Origin: Carettochelys insculpta | Taxonomy: Eukaryota; Chordata; Testudines; Carettochelyidae | Reading direction: 5' to 3' | Assembly (NCBI RefSeq): GCF_033958435.1 | Contig: NC_134147.1 | Span: 48,354,001 to 48,418,000, forward strand | Length of the DNA stretch: 64,000 nt | Part shown: piece by piece, positions 46,026-57,904 of the stretch | Layout of the letters: every line of letters begins with the position of its first letter | How positions within the stretch are numbered: position 1 is the stretch's first letter | Translations under genes and position numbers: made by a program | Notes under the pieces: generated by a model | Told to the model about the DNA's origin: nothing | The model's database searches: none | Seen by the model: the letters and a program-made list of their open reading frames with translations, nothing else

Positions 46026-46892
46026 CAGTGGTTTCCAACCAGTGTGCCATGACACACCAGTGTGCCCTAAGAACTAAGTGTGCCATGGCATTTTGTTAAT
46101 TTCCCCTTGCCCTAGCTCTTTGCAGAGCCACTGCTGGCAGGGACAGGGGGTTGATTATCCTGGACCAGCTGGGGCTCAACCAGCAAGGCTGCCTGAGTCC
46201 CAGCACAAGGCAGGTCATTTTCCACCAGGGTGACTCTTTGCAGAGCCGCTCTGAGGGGAAATGTTAGCCTTGCATGAGCCCGTTCGTGCAGGGGAGGGGC
46301 TGGCAGGAAGCCTGTCCCCTGCCGCCACCCAGCTGCAGCAAGGGATGAGGGCAGGAGCCTCTTGGAGCTGGGACAGGCTGGTGGGGAGGAGAATCCTGCT
46401 CCCTGGAGCTGCATCCCAGCCACTTTCCCGCCTTTTTGCACACCAGCAGGCCCAGGTTTGCCACTAACCCAGTAAGTTGCTATTTACTGTCCTTTGCATT
46501 TGGCTCTGCTCCACTGAATTTCAATTATTTATTGGTTCAATTATTTAATAAAAACTATACTTGTAAAATATTGTTACACATATGAAACTCCTAACAGGAA
46601 GAGGTGAAATTCAGGCACCTGAACTGAAAGCTGCCTGTGGAATGGTCAGAAAGAGTTGAGCTGAGCAGATCTGGAAACCGTGTTTGCGCTCACTGCTCAA
46701 GAAGGTGCCGTCCGTGGGGGATGTGAAATATTAATGCATTTGGACTTTGTTTAGCTTGTTGCGGGCACTACTATGTGGCAGGCCACAAATGTAAGTAAAT
46801 GTGACATCTGTGAGCAATCAATTCAACTGAAAGGAGGGGGTGTGGCATCTCATAGACATGTACCGTGTGACTGACGCGGCTGGGAACAACTG
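46026..46892. mobile_element. Non-autonomous hAT-type transposon
   Basis: Left end CAGTGGTTTCCAACCAGTG. Reverse complement of the right end: CAGTTGTTCCCAGCCGCG. These match hAT (CAGTGGTT..CAACC) termini. Flanking octamers AACTAGAG (46018-46025) and GACTAGCC (46893-46900) share ACTAG, a decayed 8-bp duplication. The 867-bp interior has no transposase. It holds a GC-rich left half and an AT-rich right half, so it may itself be composite. Confidence 0.65.
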
Positions 46893-46900
46893 GACTAGCC

Positions 46901-47756
46901 CTTCCTTGACCAGCGCTTGTCAGACCAGTTCTTAAAAACCTCCAGCTTTCCTGGGCAATGTCTCTTGTCTCGTATTTCCCCAGTTCTTTCTCCAGTGGAG
47001 ATTTGCTAGACCTTCAAAGGCCCAGCCCCTACAGCACAGGCCTGGCGGAGACACACCACACTGCAGGTTACACTGGATGAGCTGACCCCTGCTTGGAACC
47101 TGGAGATGCTGGGCCAGTTCAGGGAGTGCAGAGAGGGTATGTCTGCAGAGCAAAAAAAAAAACCCCAGCCTAAGCCTGGGAGTCTGCCCCACAGTGAAAC
47201 AGCCCCATGACCTGAGCCCTGCAAGCCCAAGCCAGGGGGCACGGGTCGGCTTTTCTTTGCTGTGTAGACAGGGCCAGAGCAAGGGGGGCGGGGGGTTGCA
47301 TGTGCTCCCCTCCAGCGATCGTTGGAGTTGGGATGACCCCAGCAGGCTGAAGCAGGGAATATGCGTCATTAATGAAAAAAGTAGCAAGTTACAGAATTAA
47401 AGGGAAAAGCTGAAAAGCAATTTGGGCAGCTGCCCTCAAATCTTTTCTCCCTCCCCCCCATTCCCCACCCCACTTCAGATCCCTGGCTCTGTCCCTGTGC
47501 CAGGTGGACACAGCTGATCACAGGGACAACTCAACCTGTGCCTGGTACATAGCACGAAACACTCATGTCAAGGCCCTAACCTTCTGCCTGAGCACAGGGG
47601 GCAGCGCTGTCACTCAGCCGCAGTGTTATGTGCTGTCTGCGAGCAGGATGAGCTCCTGGGACTTGAGCAGTTTGCAATAGCGTTTTTGTCCAGCAAGAGC
47701 ACCGCAAGTTTCCAACCCTCCCAGCGTGGGGCCAGTTGGCCTTTGCCCAGCCTCTG
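46901..47756. other. Unannotated stretch
   Basis: No gene recognised. Contains an A-run (about 47153) and a G-rich run near 47282. Confidence 0.4.
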
Positions 47757-48045
47757 AGCCTCAAGGAATCCATTTTGGAGCACTTAGAAGAAGGGAAAGT
47801 GATCAAAAGTAGCCAACATGGATTCACCAGGGGCAAGTCCTGCCTGACCAATCTGATCAGCTTCTATGATGAGGTAACAGGCTCCGTGGACGTGGGGAAG
47901 TCAGTGGATGTGATATACCTTGACTTCAGCAAGGCTTTTGTTACAGTCTCCCACACCATTCTTGCCCATAAGTTAAGGAAGTATGGATTGGATTCAGGGA
48001 CTGGAAGATGGATAGAATGATGGTTTGATGGCCCCACTGACCACA
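47757..48045 (+). pseudogene. CR1 reverse transcriptase fragment, open frame
   Basis: About 90 codons of RT finger and palm: LKESILEHLEEGKVIKSS, HGFTRGKSCLTNLISFYDEV, then DVIYLDFSKAFVTVSH. The motif A aspartate (LDF) is intact, while the second Asp of AFD is V. The frame is uninterrupted to 48020, unusually clean beside other CR1 scraps here. The fragment starts and stops inside the ORF and ends at a MITE (48046), so it is an internal piece, not a normal 3'-anchored CR1 copy. Confidence 0.85.
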
Positions 48046-48174
48046 GTTCCCTCTGTTTTTTTCATGCGCACCACCCATAGAAACACACACTGCCAGGTGG
48101 GTGCTCTGCCAGTCAGTGGGGCGGGACCTGCATCTCTCCTGGGCGGCTGCCTGAGTGCTCAGCTTACAGGGAAC
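48046..48174 (-). mobile_element. GTTCCCT-terminus MITE, copy 1
   Basis: Left end GTTCCCTCTGTTTTTTTCAT, right end AGCTTACAGGGAAC. It is the inverted counterpart of 53326-53510, with a shared GGGCGGCTGCC..GCTCAGCTTACAGGGAAC segment. It begins where the CR1 fragment ends. Confidence 0.6.
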
Positions 48175-50435
48175 CCTGCCTCTGATCCAGCCAAATGCAT
48201 CTCCTGACCTTGGGCTCTCATGTTGGTTTCATTCCAAAGAAGCCTGGGAGAGTCAGTAATGCCTCATTCTCCCCAATGGCACCAGAAGCCTGCAATTTCC
48301 TGGCATTCAAACGATCCATCCCCATCACCGTACTCAGTCCAAAACACTACGGCGAGCTGGCCGGCAACACGCAGCATTACTGTATGCTCCTTCGAATACA
48401 TCTTTTCAACCCAGAAAGGAAAAAAAAAACCCACAACCATGCCCAGCCCAGCGCTCCTGCTGAAAAGCCTCCAAGGACAACAGGCGGTTATTACCATTTG
48501 TGGGGCTGCAGTTGCAGAATAAAGAAAATCTTCAGTGTGATTTGTGCTAATGTGAAAATGATGGCACATCAGTTCAGCCGTGTGTGAGAAACGGTCGGTG
48601 CCGGAGGAGCGAGCTAGAGAGAAACTTTTAATTCCTCCCTCCGGCAGAAGGCACGGCTCTGGTCGTTCTCAGCCCTTCTCATGGCACGTGAGATGTCTTC
48701 AGAGCTGGCTGGTGTGAGTGTCCCAGCCATTTCCATGGTGAGTTGTGGGCTGGGCTGTAATTTACATTGTTTCCTATTAGCAGGATGTTTGTGCAGCAAT
48801 TGTTATACTTGGCAACCAGACAGGAGGCCTTGAAATGGTTGCAGTGGCAGAGTGAGGCCAGTGTCTTTTGTCGCACTGCCAAATTATTTCCTGCCCCGCG
48901 CTGTCATTCCACAGCTTTATTTCTGCACGTCAGCCTTGTTGGTAAAGAGGGTGAGGAATCCCCTGGCAAAGGGGACGCTCCCAGTTAAAACGTGTACAAC
49001 ACGCAACGACCTCAAATGAGTCTGGGGAGCAGTGGCTAAAGAACTCACCTCTTGTCCTCTATTTCAGCTGTTTCCTTTGCCCTGGCATTATGTTTGTGCT
49101 GACAAGGAGCAGTTTAACCCCAGTCTGCAACATAATAAATGCTTGCCTGGGGGCAGCGTGAATAAGCTGCCATCGGTGTCTTAGGGAACGCAGACAGTAA
49201 AAAGCTGCGGCCGTTGCTATGTGGCCCATGCTCTGGGCTGAAATAAATAAGCCCCTGCGTGACACAGACAAAGAGAAGTGCTCTTAACAGGAGATTTCTT
49301 AGGAACCTTTGCTCACCCTGTCCAGGAGCAAGTCCCACGGGGGGAGTGGAAACCCCTCAAAGTCCGACCCCCCAAGCTGACACCTAATTCCTCTCCTGAA
49401 GAGGCTATCTAGCCTCTCCCCTGCCCCGGCCCTAGGAGAAGAGGGGTCAGCCCCCACACCTGTCAGCCGGGGGGAATCTGACACTGTCAGCGTGCCCGCC
49501 TTGCTATGCTGCTCTGGTGCCCCGGTGCTGCTCGCCTGAGGCTCTCCCAGCAAGGCCGGATGGGGCTTCCCTGGCAGGGGAAAACTTCCACGTGTTGCTG
49601 CGGTTTAGGGAGGGCTGGCTTGAGGCCGAGTGTGTAAGCGCTCAGGTACCACAGCGTGGTGCCTAGCAACCAGGCGGGCTCTGGAACAGCGCCATGGGGC
49701 AGCCTCCCCCCATCCCAGTGCCACAGGCTCTGCTCCACTCTCCGACTGAGCTGCCAGATTCCCCTCCAAAAGGCTGCGACATTTTACCAGACATTTAGCC
49801 TGCTGGTCACTCTGGGCTGTGTCTGTCCAGCGCTGAGAGCAACAGGGCCCAGGTCTCTTGGGGTACGGGCCCGAGCTGTGCCCATCCAGCCCAGAGGATA
49901 CGCAGGTATGCCCTGCAACAAGCTCTCTTTGCAGCACTCCTGAATGCCAAGCACTTCCTGGTCCACTCAGGGCAGGGCTCACCCAGCCCGCCTGCCCCTC
50001 ATCGCTACCCCCAACAAAGGCAAGCGCAGCCCAGGCACCGCCCTGCCAGATGACACCAGCAGGTACCGCCCTTTCCCCTCGTCCCTTGCAGACCGACTCC
50101 AGGACTGCGGTGGTAGCGCTGTGCAGGAAACACGCCGCCCATGCACAGGAAACAAATCTAATGATATGAATCAAAGAGGATTAGCAAATCCTAAAGTTAC
50201 AAATGCCTCATTAAGAGCCTTGTGTGAGCGCCAATGCACGAATGATGAAGGTTTTGACGGGCAGAGCAAGGCTCTTCATTTCCCCCCAAACCACGCCCAA
50301 ATCTCCACGCCGTACAGGATGACTCCCAACTGTTGTTCTCTTGTGCCAGTCTATCACCAGACCCATTGTCTGCAGCAACCTGGGAATGCCGCAGCCACAG
50401 ACTTGCCCTGGGCAAGTTTTCTATCCAAACAAAGT
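48175..50435. other. Unannotated stretch
   Basis: No gene or recognised repeat. The 189-residue minus frame at 49605-50174 overlaps three long plus-strand frames and is compositional. Confidence 0.4.
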
Positions 50436-50840
50436 GTGACAAAGTCAGGGCCGAGAGCTGCTCCAGAGCAGGGGAAAGGCAGCCCAGAAGGGGAAAAGGC
50501 CTGCTAATGAGAGGTGGAGCACTGCAGGGCAGTCGGGCCGCTGGCGGGGAGCTGGCCCAGACAGACTGGGGCCAGCTGACCCTATTTCAGGCCTGCTGGA
50601 GGCCTTTAAAAGCCTCCCCAGTTAGCAGGTGGGGGAGTTGGAAGAGAGACAGAGAGCTGGTGATATATGGAGTACTAACAGTAGTGGAGTTAAGGGCAGC
50701 AGGGGAGGGAGTCTCAGAAGGTGCAGCAGGACTTGCTACCCCAGAGACCAGCTGCAAGCCCAATCCCCTAGCAAAGGGGAAAGACTGCCAGCTCAGACGC
50801 TAGCCAAGGAAATAGGAGCCACCCATGAAATTAGCCAGCA
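50436..50840 (+). mobile_element. Possible LTR-like GC-rich block
   Basis: CAGCCC/GGGCCGCTGGCGGGGAGC-type sequence leading to a CTTTAAAAGCC box (about 50604-50614) and a purine-rich AGAGAGACAGAGAGCTG stretch, as in some turtle LTR promoters. No AATAAA, no ends and no partner. Speculative. Confidence 0.2.
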
Positions 50841-50987
50841 CTGTTGATATGCAATGCCTGTGCTGGGCCCAATCTGTCCTAGACACTGAGAAACAGTTTC
50901 AAAGAAAGCCCAACAGCCTTTCCTGGGGAAACCTTTCGCACTAGCCGCAAACACAAAATTGCTCACTCTCCTAATTGTGTTCTCAGA

Positions 50988-51175
50988 ATCACAGGGCTGG
51001 AAGGGACCTCAGGAGGTCATCTAGTCCAGCCCCCTGCTTCAGGCAGGATCAACCCCCACTAAGTCATCCCAGCCAGGACCTTGTCCAGCTGGGACTTAAA
51101 AACCTCAAGGGATGGAGAATCCACCGCCTCTCTAGGCAATGCATTCCAATGCTTCACCACCCGCCTGCGGAGTTC
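50988..51175 (-). mobile_element. CR1 LINE 3' end
   Basis: Plus strand AGAATCACAGGGCTGGAAGG, GGTCATCTAGTCCAGCCCCC, then GGGATGGAGAATCCACCGCC. This is a well-preserved reverse complement of the CR1 3' UTR and C-terminal coding end, the least diverged CR1 end in the window. Confidence 0.9.
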
Positions 51176-53325
51176 TGCAGAGGCTAGCTCATAAACTGCT
51201 CTTGGATGGCACTCCCCAGGCTCTCTCAAGTCTGTTGGGCAACTGGCAATATGCTTTGTTTGCTTTTCTACTGTTTGTGCCAGAGGACGGGAAAAGACAT
51301 TTAAAAGCAGACTTAGTGGAGGTCTGTAAAATAAGGTGAATCCCATATGGGTGCATGAGGCTACAGGCATTAAATCTTGTGGAGCACTTGGAGACCTGTT
51401 GCAACAGTGACCTGAGGGCTGGGTGTTATGAGTGTTCATAGGAAGCTGGTTTCCCCAGTCTCAGTGTGTGTTCTGTGTAATGGGACAGGTGGCCATTACG
51501 ATGCCAGTTTAATTGCATGCCACAAACAAGAGTCAGTGCCGCTGATTGTCCACGGCTTTGCACCTGACATATTCATTTACACTTGTGCTCCGTCACATGG
51601 AAGTATATTCCTCCCCATGGGAGAAGTATAAATGGCACCGGGGGAAGCAGGCTTAATAGCACAGCTGCACTTCCATGTGCAAACAGAGCTGGGAGCATGC
51701 CTTGCTGGCACCTGCAAGGACCAGTCAGTTAGCCAGGCCACAAGTGTTAATCCTGGGCATCTAAGGGGGCGTGACCTCATTTTCACAAGTGTGAGCCCCT
51801 GCATCTCTAGGGACTTGAGTATGAGATTACTTGTAAGTGTCCATCTGGGCAAAGCCAGGGGCTCAGTGGTGGATGAACTCCTGAATTAAATTGGGTAGGA
51901 TAAGGCTATGGCCTAGCATTTGGACATTAGCTGGTCTCTAACCTCAGCCAGCTGAGCGGAACTTGGCTGGGTACATAGCAGGGAAGAAAGGCGAGGTGTG
52001 TGTTGCCGCGGGGGCGGAGGAGGCAGGTGTGGCACTGAAGATAACCTTTAGGGAGTAAGCAGTAGAAATGCAGGGTGATGGATGAGGGTTTGGTAAAGTA
52101 AAATGGAAGCTAATTTCCTGGGACGTGCGTAATTGCAGCAATTCAACATGTTAAAAATGCAGAATGAGTAATAATCAGGGGCTGTTTATGATGTGTGTCT
52201 GTACTCTGTCCGTCCTGTGTCTGTACGCTGCGAATCCAACTAATATGGAGTAATTACATTCCTCTAATTCTAGGTATTTATCATCTTTTGGTTGAAGAGG
52301 ACTCCTAAGAAACAATAAAAACAGATTGCTCTGTGTTTGGTGGAATGGCATACTGGGTACTTGCTGTTGCATGGGCTAATTTCGCTCATAACAGTAGAAC
52401 AGTTGTAATTTGGCTTTACTTATATTTCTCTTTAAAGGGTAAAACAGTTATTGTTCGCCTGCACTTACATAGCTGCTCCACACCCGCATTCAGGGCTCCC
52501 CTGGAAGGCAGCAGCCGATCAGCTGGGCAATAGCACCACCACAAGACAACAGCATAGCATTGCTCAGATGTTATCTCCATGGCAGTGTGCTGTGCAGAAT
52601 AACACTTCCACCTTATTTGTCTGCCATCATATCTTTTTATAGTGCATTTGCCTTTCTTTATTTGTCCCCATTAGGCCATAAGGGGCCGGGATAGCTGTGC
52701 TGCTGCAGGTCACAATTGTCTGCCAGCAGAAGATACTGGTGCAAAGTGCCATCCCAGCTGTGCTGGGGCAAACCCATTGAATGCGTGATCAGTTTGCTAA
52801 TGTGGGGGGATTCATTAGCGGAATTAATCGTCCTGTTTCCCGTGTGCTGCAGGCGAGCAGGACGCAGGCTGGCGAGAGCACTGAGCCCCTCAGCAGGCCG
52901 ACGATGCTCGTTCTCGGCACTGGAAGTGGCAGTTACCAGTGGTCATTATCAGCGGGCTGGCACAAGCCGTGATGGCAAAGAACCAGTCTCATAAATCCGT
53001 GCCTCACGGGGCAATGGGGCTGCCTGGCTTGTGAGCTGCTTTTGTTCTGCCGAGGCCCTCTGATGCAGACGTGTTCGTAGCTCCGTCCTGCACTCAGCAG
53101 CCTGAACCCAGAGGGTTGCTTTTTGCTCCCTGGGACGTGCTGTTTGTACCATTCTTCACAGGTTGTGTTTGTTAGGCACTTAGTGCATCTTGGTTAGCAA
53201 ACTACTAGCAACACAACGCTCCTGGCAGAACGGCTCATTGAACCTTCTGCACAAATAGCTCACAAATTCTGAACGTTGACCGTTAGCTGCTTGTCTCAGA
53301 GCCTAGCCTTTTACTAGACATGCGT
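51176..53325. other. Unannotated stretch
   Basis: No exon or recognised repeat beyond the CR1 piece at its left edge. Confidence 0.45.
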
Positions 53326-53510
53326 GTTCCCTGTAAGCTCACTGCTTGGGCAGCTGCCCAGGAGAGAGTCAAATGCTGCTCAGATGATTAGAAGTGCGCC
53401 CCCAGCCAGCAGTGTGTGTGTGTGTGTGTTACTAGCAGTGCACATCACACATGCATCAGTGCATGTAATAAAATTTATTCCACACATGAATGAAACAAAT
53501 TAGAGGGAAT
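53326..53510 (+). mobile_element. GTTCCCT-terminus MITE, copy 2
   Basis: Starts GTTCCCTGTAAGCTC and ends AATTAGAGGGAA, forming a short terminal inverted repeat. Contains a GGGCAGCTGCCCAGGAGAG palindrome, a (GT)9 microsatellite (53412-53429) and a TTTATTCCACACATGAATG segment. Related to 48046-48174 on the other strand. No duplication of the target is visible. Confidence 0.6.
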
Positions 53511-54937
53511 CTCCTATAGGCCCTGGGTGTTACCAGAGCTATGGAACTGTTCCACACCAAACAGTTTAAACGAGGTCAGGGTTCGGACTACAGAGCCCAC
53601 AGCCGATGCTGTTGCATTGCAAACACACCTGTGAATGCTTTTAACCCTGAATTACGGATACCAGTGAAGCAGGCCAAAGTGTTTAGGTGCAGGAAATGTG
53701 ACACAATATGTAGAGATTTCGCTGGGTCCATTCCTGTGTTCCCTTCCCTTTAATGGGGGGGTTTTAGAAGGAAGCTTCTCCTCCTGCATATCGCACCCTC
53801 CTGCCCCGGGTCTGACAGTCTCTGGGATGGAATTGCAGAGGGAAATACCTGTCTTTCGGCGGGGGGGCAGGAGGAAGTTGATTAGGCTGGGCTGAGCACA
53901 CACTACAACTAAAATCCCACCCGCTTTCCGGCCCCAGGGACTAACAGCGTGACGGAGGTTCAGGGAGTACTCTACCAAGGGCAGCATGGCCTGAGCTGAG
54001 CTACGTCGCTCTAGGGGGAGGCTTGGCCAGTCCAGCAGTGCAGGTTCTTGGGAGCGGTGGCACGATGTGGACGGTGGGCTCAGTACTGACACGCTGAAGC
54101 GCCTGTAGGGGCCCTAACCCACCAGGGGGAGGGCAGGCTGACCCCGAGCTGAGGCACAGCCTCCCTCTGTGGTGGGACCAGGCCGGTCAGCTGTGCCAGA
54201 AAGAGCCAGGGCGTTTTCCTGGCCTGTCCTTTGCGTGCCCCGCCAGGAGGTTAGGACGTGGGCAGCTCGCCCTGAGCATGGATTGCAGCCCGGGGGACAG
54301 AGAGCTGACCAGGCTCCTGGCACATCAGCAGGGCTGGGCTTCCTTTTACCATGTGTCTGACAAGTGTGGGCTAGCCGTGCTCTCTCGCTTGTGTGCCTTT
54401 GCCGTCAGGGAAGCCCTCTGCGCCGGGGCCGGTGGGAGAGCGCGCTGACAGAGTGACCAGGGAGCGCGCTGTTCTGTTGTGCTTCCCAGGGCAGGAATGC
54501 CAGTGAGACTGGGTGGGTGCAGGGCCCAGCACTGCCCCAGGTAAGGAGGGTGGGCTTCGCTGCCGCCAGGCTCACCTGGCAAAAGGGCTGACATATGGGA
54601 GCTACGTTGTCATGCCAGAAATTCCTTTTCAAATCTCTAAGATGATCCACTTGGCCCTGCGTGATGGGAGTGAAGAAAGAAACAGCTCCATTGGCCGTAC
54701 GCCAGGTGAGCAAGGCCTGGATCATGAAAGATCTACATTGCATATAGAGCAAAGAGAACCAGGTCCCTGGAAGAGCTGCTCCTGGCCTCAGGCACATCAA
54801 AGCAACAAATGCTTGAAAGACAAGCTGCCTAAATCCTTATTTGTGGTTACCTCTGGGCTCCTTTGGAGGCAGGATAGTCTTGTGGAGAAATAATGTTTAC
54901 CCAGGACAAGCCTTCCAGTGTCATGTGAAGCTAGCAG
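53511..54937. other. Unannotated stretch
   Basis: No gene recognised; GC-rich around 53.9-54.5 kb. Confidence 0.4.
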
Positions 54938-55027
54938 GCTAGATTCTGCTCTCAGTCAGAGTCATTCAGGCAGCAAATACAGTTAGTCCAGATTTATCCC
55001 ACTCACCATGAGAGCAGAACCTGGCTT
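54938..55027. repeat. Palindromic old amniote repeat
   Basis: AGATTCTGCTCTCAGTCAGAG at one end and CACCATGAGAGCAGAACCTGG at the other are an imperfect inverted repeat around a TCCAGATTTATCCC turn, the shape of the AGATTCTG.TCTCAGTTACAC hairpin repeat of amniotes. Confidence 0.5.
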
Positions 55028-57670
55028 ATCTATTTGATAAACAGACAAGGACACTTTCCTTCTTTTCTTGCAGATTTCTGCACATAATGATGCCAACTGA
55101 TGTTCAGTCAAGAAGAAAAGTGCAGCACAAAAACAAGGAAGAGTAACAAATTCAAAAGTAAGGCCAATACACTGCATGGGAAGCCCCCAGCATATCAAAT
55201 TACACCATGAGACCGTCCAGTTACAGCTTGGTCAAGTTCCACCTTTAGTCATAAATGTTCAGACTGATTTATTGTACCCTAGAGTTGCTGATGACATACT
55301 ATGACGGACACTAAACAAATAAGCAGAAACAGGTAAGAACCTAAGTAGCTTGGTTCTGTGGTACGGGGAGGATCTCCTGAACTTCATGGTGGTCTCTGTC
55401 CTCTGAGCTAGTGTTCTCCTGCAGTCTCTGGTCTGCTGGTTCCCTGACTTGGGCCCTTGCTCCTGTGGTTTCTTAAATCTTTCCATATTACTCATTTTAT
55501 TAGCTTTCTTCCAATCAGGCTTATCTAACATGATGCCTAGCCTGTGATACATTGGCCCCCAACGTGTCAAATTTGTTTTTCATGTTCCCCTCTCTGTTAT
55601 TATAAATCGTTAGCATTACCTCAGCTTTCCACATAGCCCTTATTTTCTACTATTGAGCAATTGCTGGTATATTTCAATGTCCTGGTTCAGAATAGGAGGA
55701 TCAGCAGAACCTTTCACTGCTATTCCATAGGGCTAGGAGAGTTATGGGAACAATGTGTCCTGACCTAGAGGTCAGCGTTTTCTTATCTTTTCCAAAGAGC
55801 ATTGTCATAGAATCAGAGAAGGGAGCAGAGAGGCCACATACTAAAGCAGGACTAAGCAAGGCCTATGTTCGAGTTTCCGCAACCTCTCAAGGCAAATTTA
55901 TTCCAGGGGTTAAGTCACAGGGACTTTTTGCTCAGAGTCTCATTTCATGCTTATAAATCCATAGGGGAAAAAAATTGTTGGTAATTTTCTCTTGTATTTT
56001 CCAGGGCATTTTATTTTACAGCCTCGGTAATCAGGTTTTTTCCCAACGACTACATGAGACTTGAAGCCTGTGTCAGCCTTCCCTTTGACATTGTTTGCTC
56101 CGCTAATACCCTTAGTGTTGTTTAAACACACTTTATTTCCTATGCAACAAACTCCAGAACTGGTCACTGAATGGTTGGCCAAGCTGCGGGGGAGACATGA
56201 GACCACCCCTTCATCTACCCCCACTTGTACAGTGTTCCAACCACATTAGAAAGTCACCAAGTATCTCATAAAGAAAATCTGGCTTTATTTCTCTGCTATA
56301 ATTTGAGGTCTGGCCCTGCAAAGTTTTATTTGGGCAAGTAGCTCAGTGATTTCAGGAATAATATTTGTGTACTGACAGGTACAAGATCATATCTATCAGC
56401 TGTTGTAATTGCTATGGTAACTACTTTAAATCTGGACGGTAAAGAGGCATATAAATCTCTGAGATAGTTCAGATATCTTCCTTTCGCATTCTGAGAAAGA
56501 AATGGATTGGAGGCCAACTAAGTGTGAGCAGAAGGCCCAAAGGGGGAAATGAGCTAACTCAAGGAATTAGCTACATCTGAACACGTTAATTACAACAGAT
56601 CCCTTTGTGTGCACACAGGTATGTTTGTCAGTGCAGAGCTGAGTTCCGTGTGAATTACCACCCAAACTTCCTCATTCTTGTGGCTTGATCTGCAGAGCTG
56701 TGTGTAGTTGATTTAACTAGGCCAGCAGCACAGTATACCCAGGAGAAGTCTGTGGTAATTCACAGTGGGGCTGGGCTTGATCCACACACCCATCCCCATG
56801 GAACACTAGGCTTACAAGCATTAGTTAGAAAGCTGTCCCATCCTCTCTGTGACAACACCTCATTTGGAACGCAGCCTTCAGAGATTGAAGACACCTGCAG
56901 GACCTGGTATGTGCATTTGCATTCAGTATATAAAAGAGCTCTAATGCCATTATGTCCCTAGAAAAATGCCGGGGAAGAGGGGCTTTTACATATCACTAAA
57001 ATGATTGCTTTGTGTCCTTTATGTTGGTTACCATTGTAAGTCTTTTTTACAATTAACTCTGGCTCAAGGTGGCTTGCAGGCAGGGGGGCAGGGGTGTCAG
57101 GCAGTTCAGTAGCTGAATGTAAAATAAAACTCAGCTAGCAGCAACCATTTGGGAGAGCGTATTGCTTCTCATTCATTTATTACTCCTTCTTATAACGGCG
57201 GGAAGTTGAGGGAGAAATTGGATCAGTTGGTGGACTTTTTACAGGCAATAACTTGAGGACAGGTCTCCTTTTTGTCTACTCTTTTCGCTGTTGTTACCCT
57301 TCTTCATCTCTATGTACCTGGTTTTCCAAATGAAAATTTTCTGACATGTGTTACTTGTACAGTACTGTTTCTGGCAAAAGTTAGTTTTAAAGCTCTGAGT
57401 GCCGTCCATTTCTGCATATGCAGTGACTCACTGGAGACAGAACCTGTTGTCTGGTGTGTGTTCTGTACTGCACTGATTGGAATATCACTTGAAGTAGCTC
57501 TGAAAAAAACCAGGTTTTCTTAGTACCAGCGCTGAATGCTATGGTTAATTGAAATGTGACGTTCGTGACTAGTCTAACCACTGTTACCACTGACTAGTGA
57601 TAGGTTGGTTTTTCTGGTAGCAGCCAAAGAGCTCATCTCGGATCAGACACTCTGGTGCTGTACACACATG
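55028..57670. other. Unannotated AT-rich stretch
   Basis: No gene or named repeat could be supported. The 83-residue hydrophobic frame at 57272-57523 overlaps an opposite frame and has no family resemblance. Confidence 0.4.
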
Positions 57671-57904
57671 TAACAAAAAACAAAAAAGCTGTCCTGTAGC
57701 ACTTCAAAGACTAACAATATAACTTATTAGCTTTTGTGGGACAGACCTACTTCTTCAGAGCTGGAAAATCCTGATAAATGATAACTGAGATGCAGAGAAT
57801 TGTACAGAAAGATAGAAAAAAATGAAATAAAAGCTGCCTGGGATCACTCCGGATATCAAAGGTCAGGAAAACTGTCCCTGCAAACGTAAGGTAACTGATA
57901 GCTT

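Noticed and set aside
49605..50174. 189-residue minus-strand frame and long overlapping plus frames
   Set aside because: Both strands open together in GC-rich sequence with no domain.
57272..57523. Small hydrophobic protein of 83 residues
   Set aside because: Overlaps an opposite-strand frame, no signal-peptide logic or family match, AT-rich chance frame.
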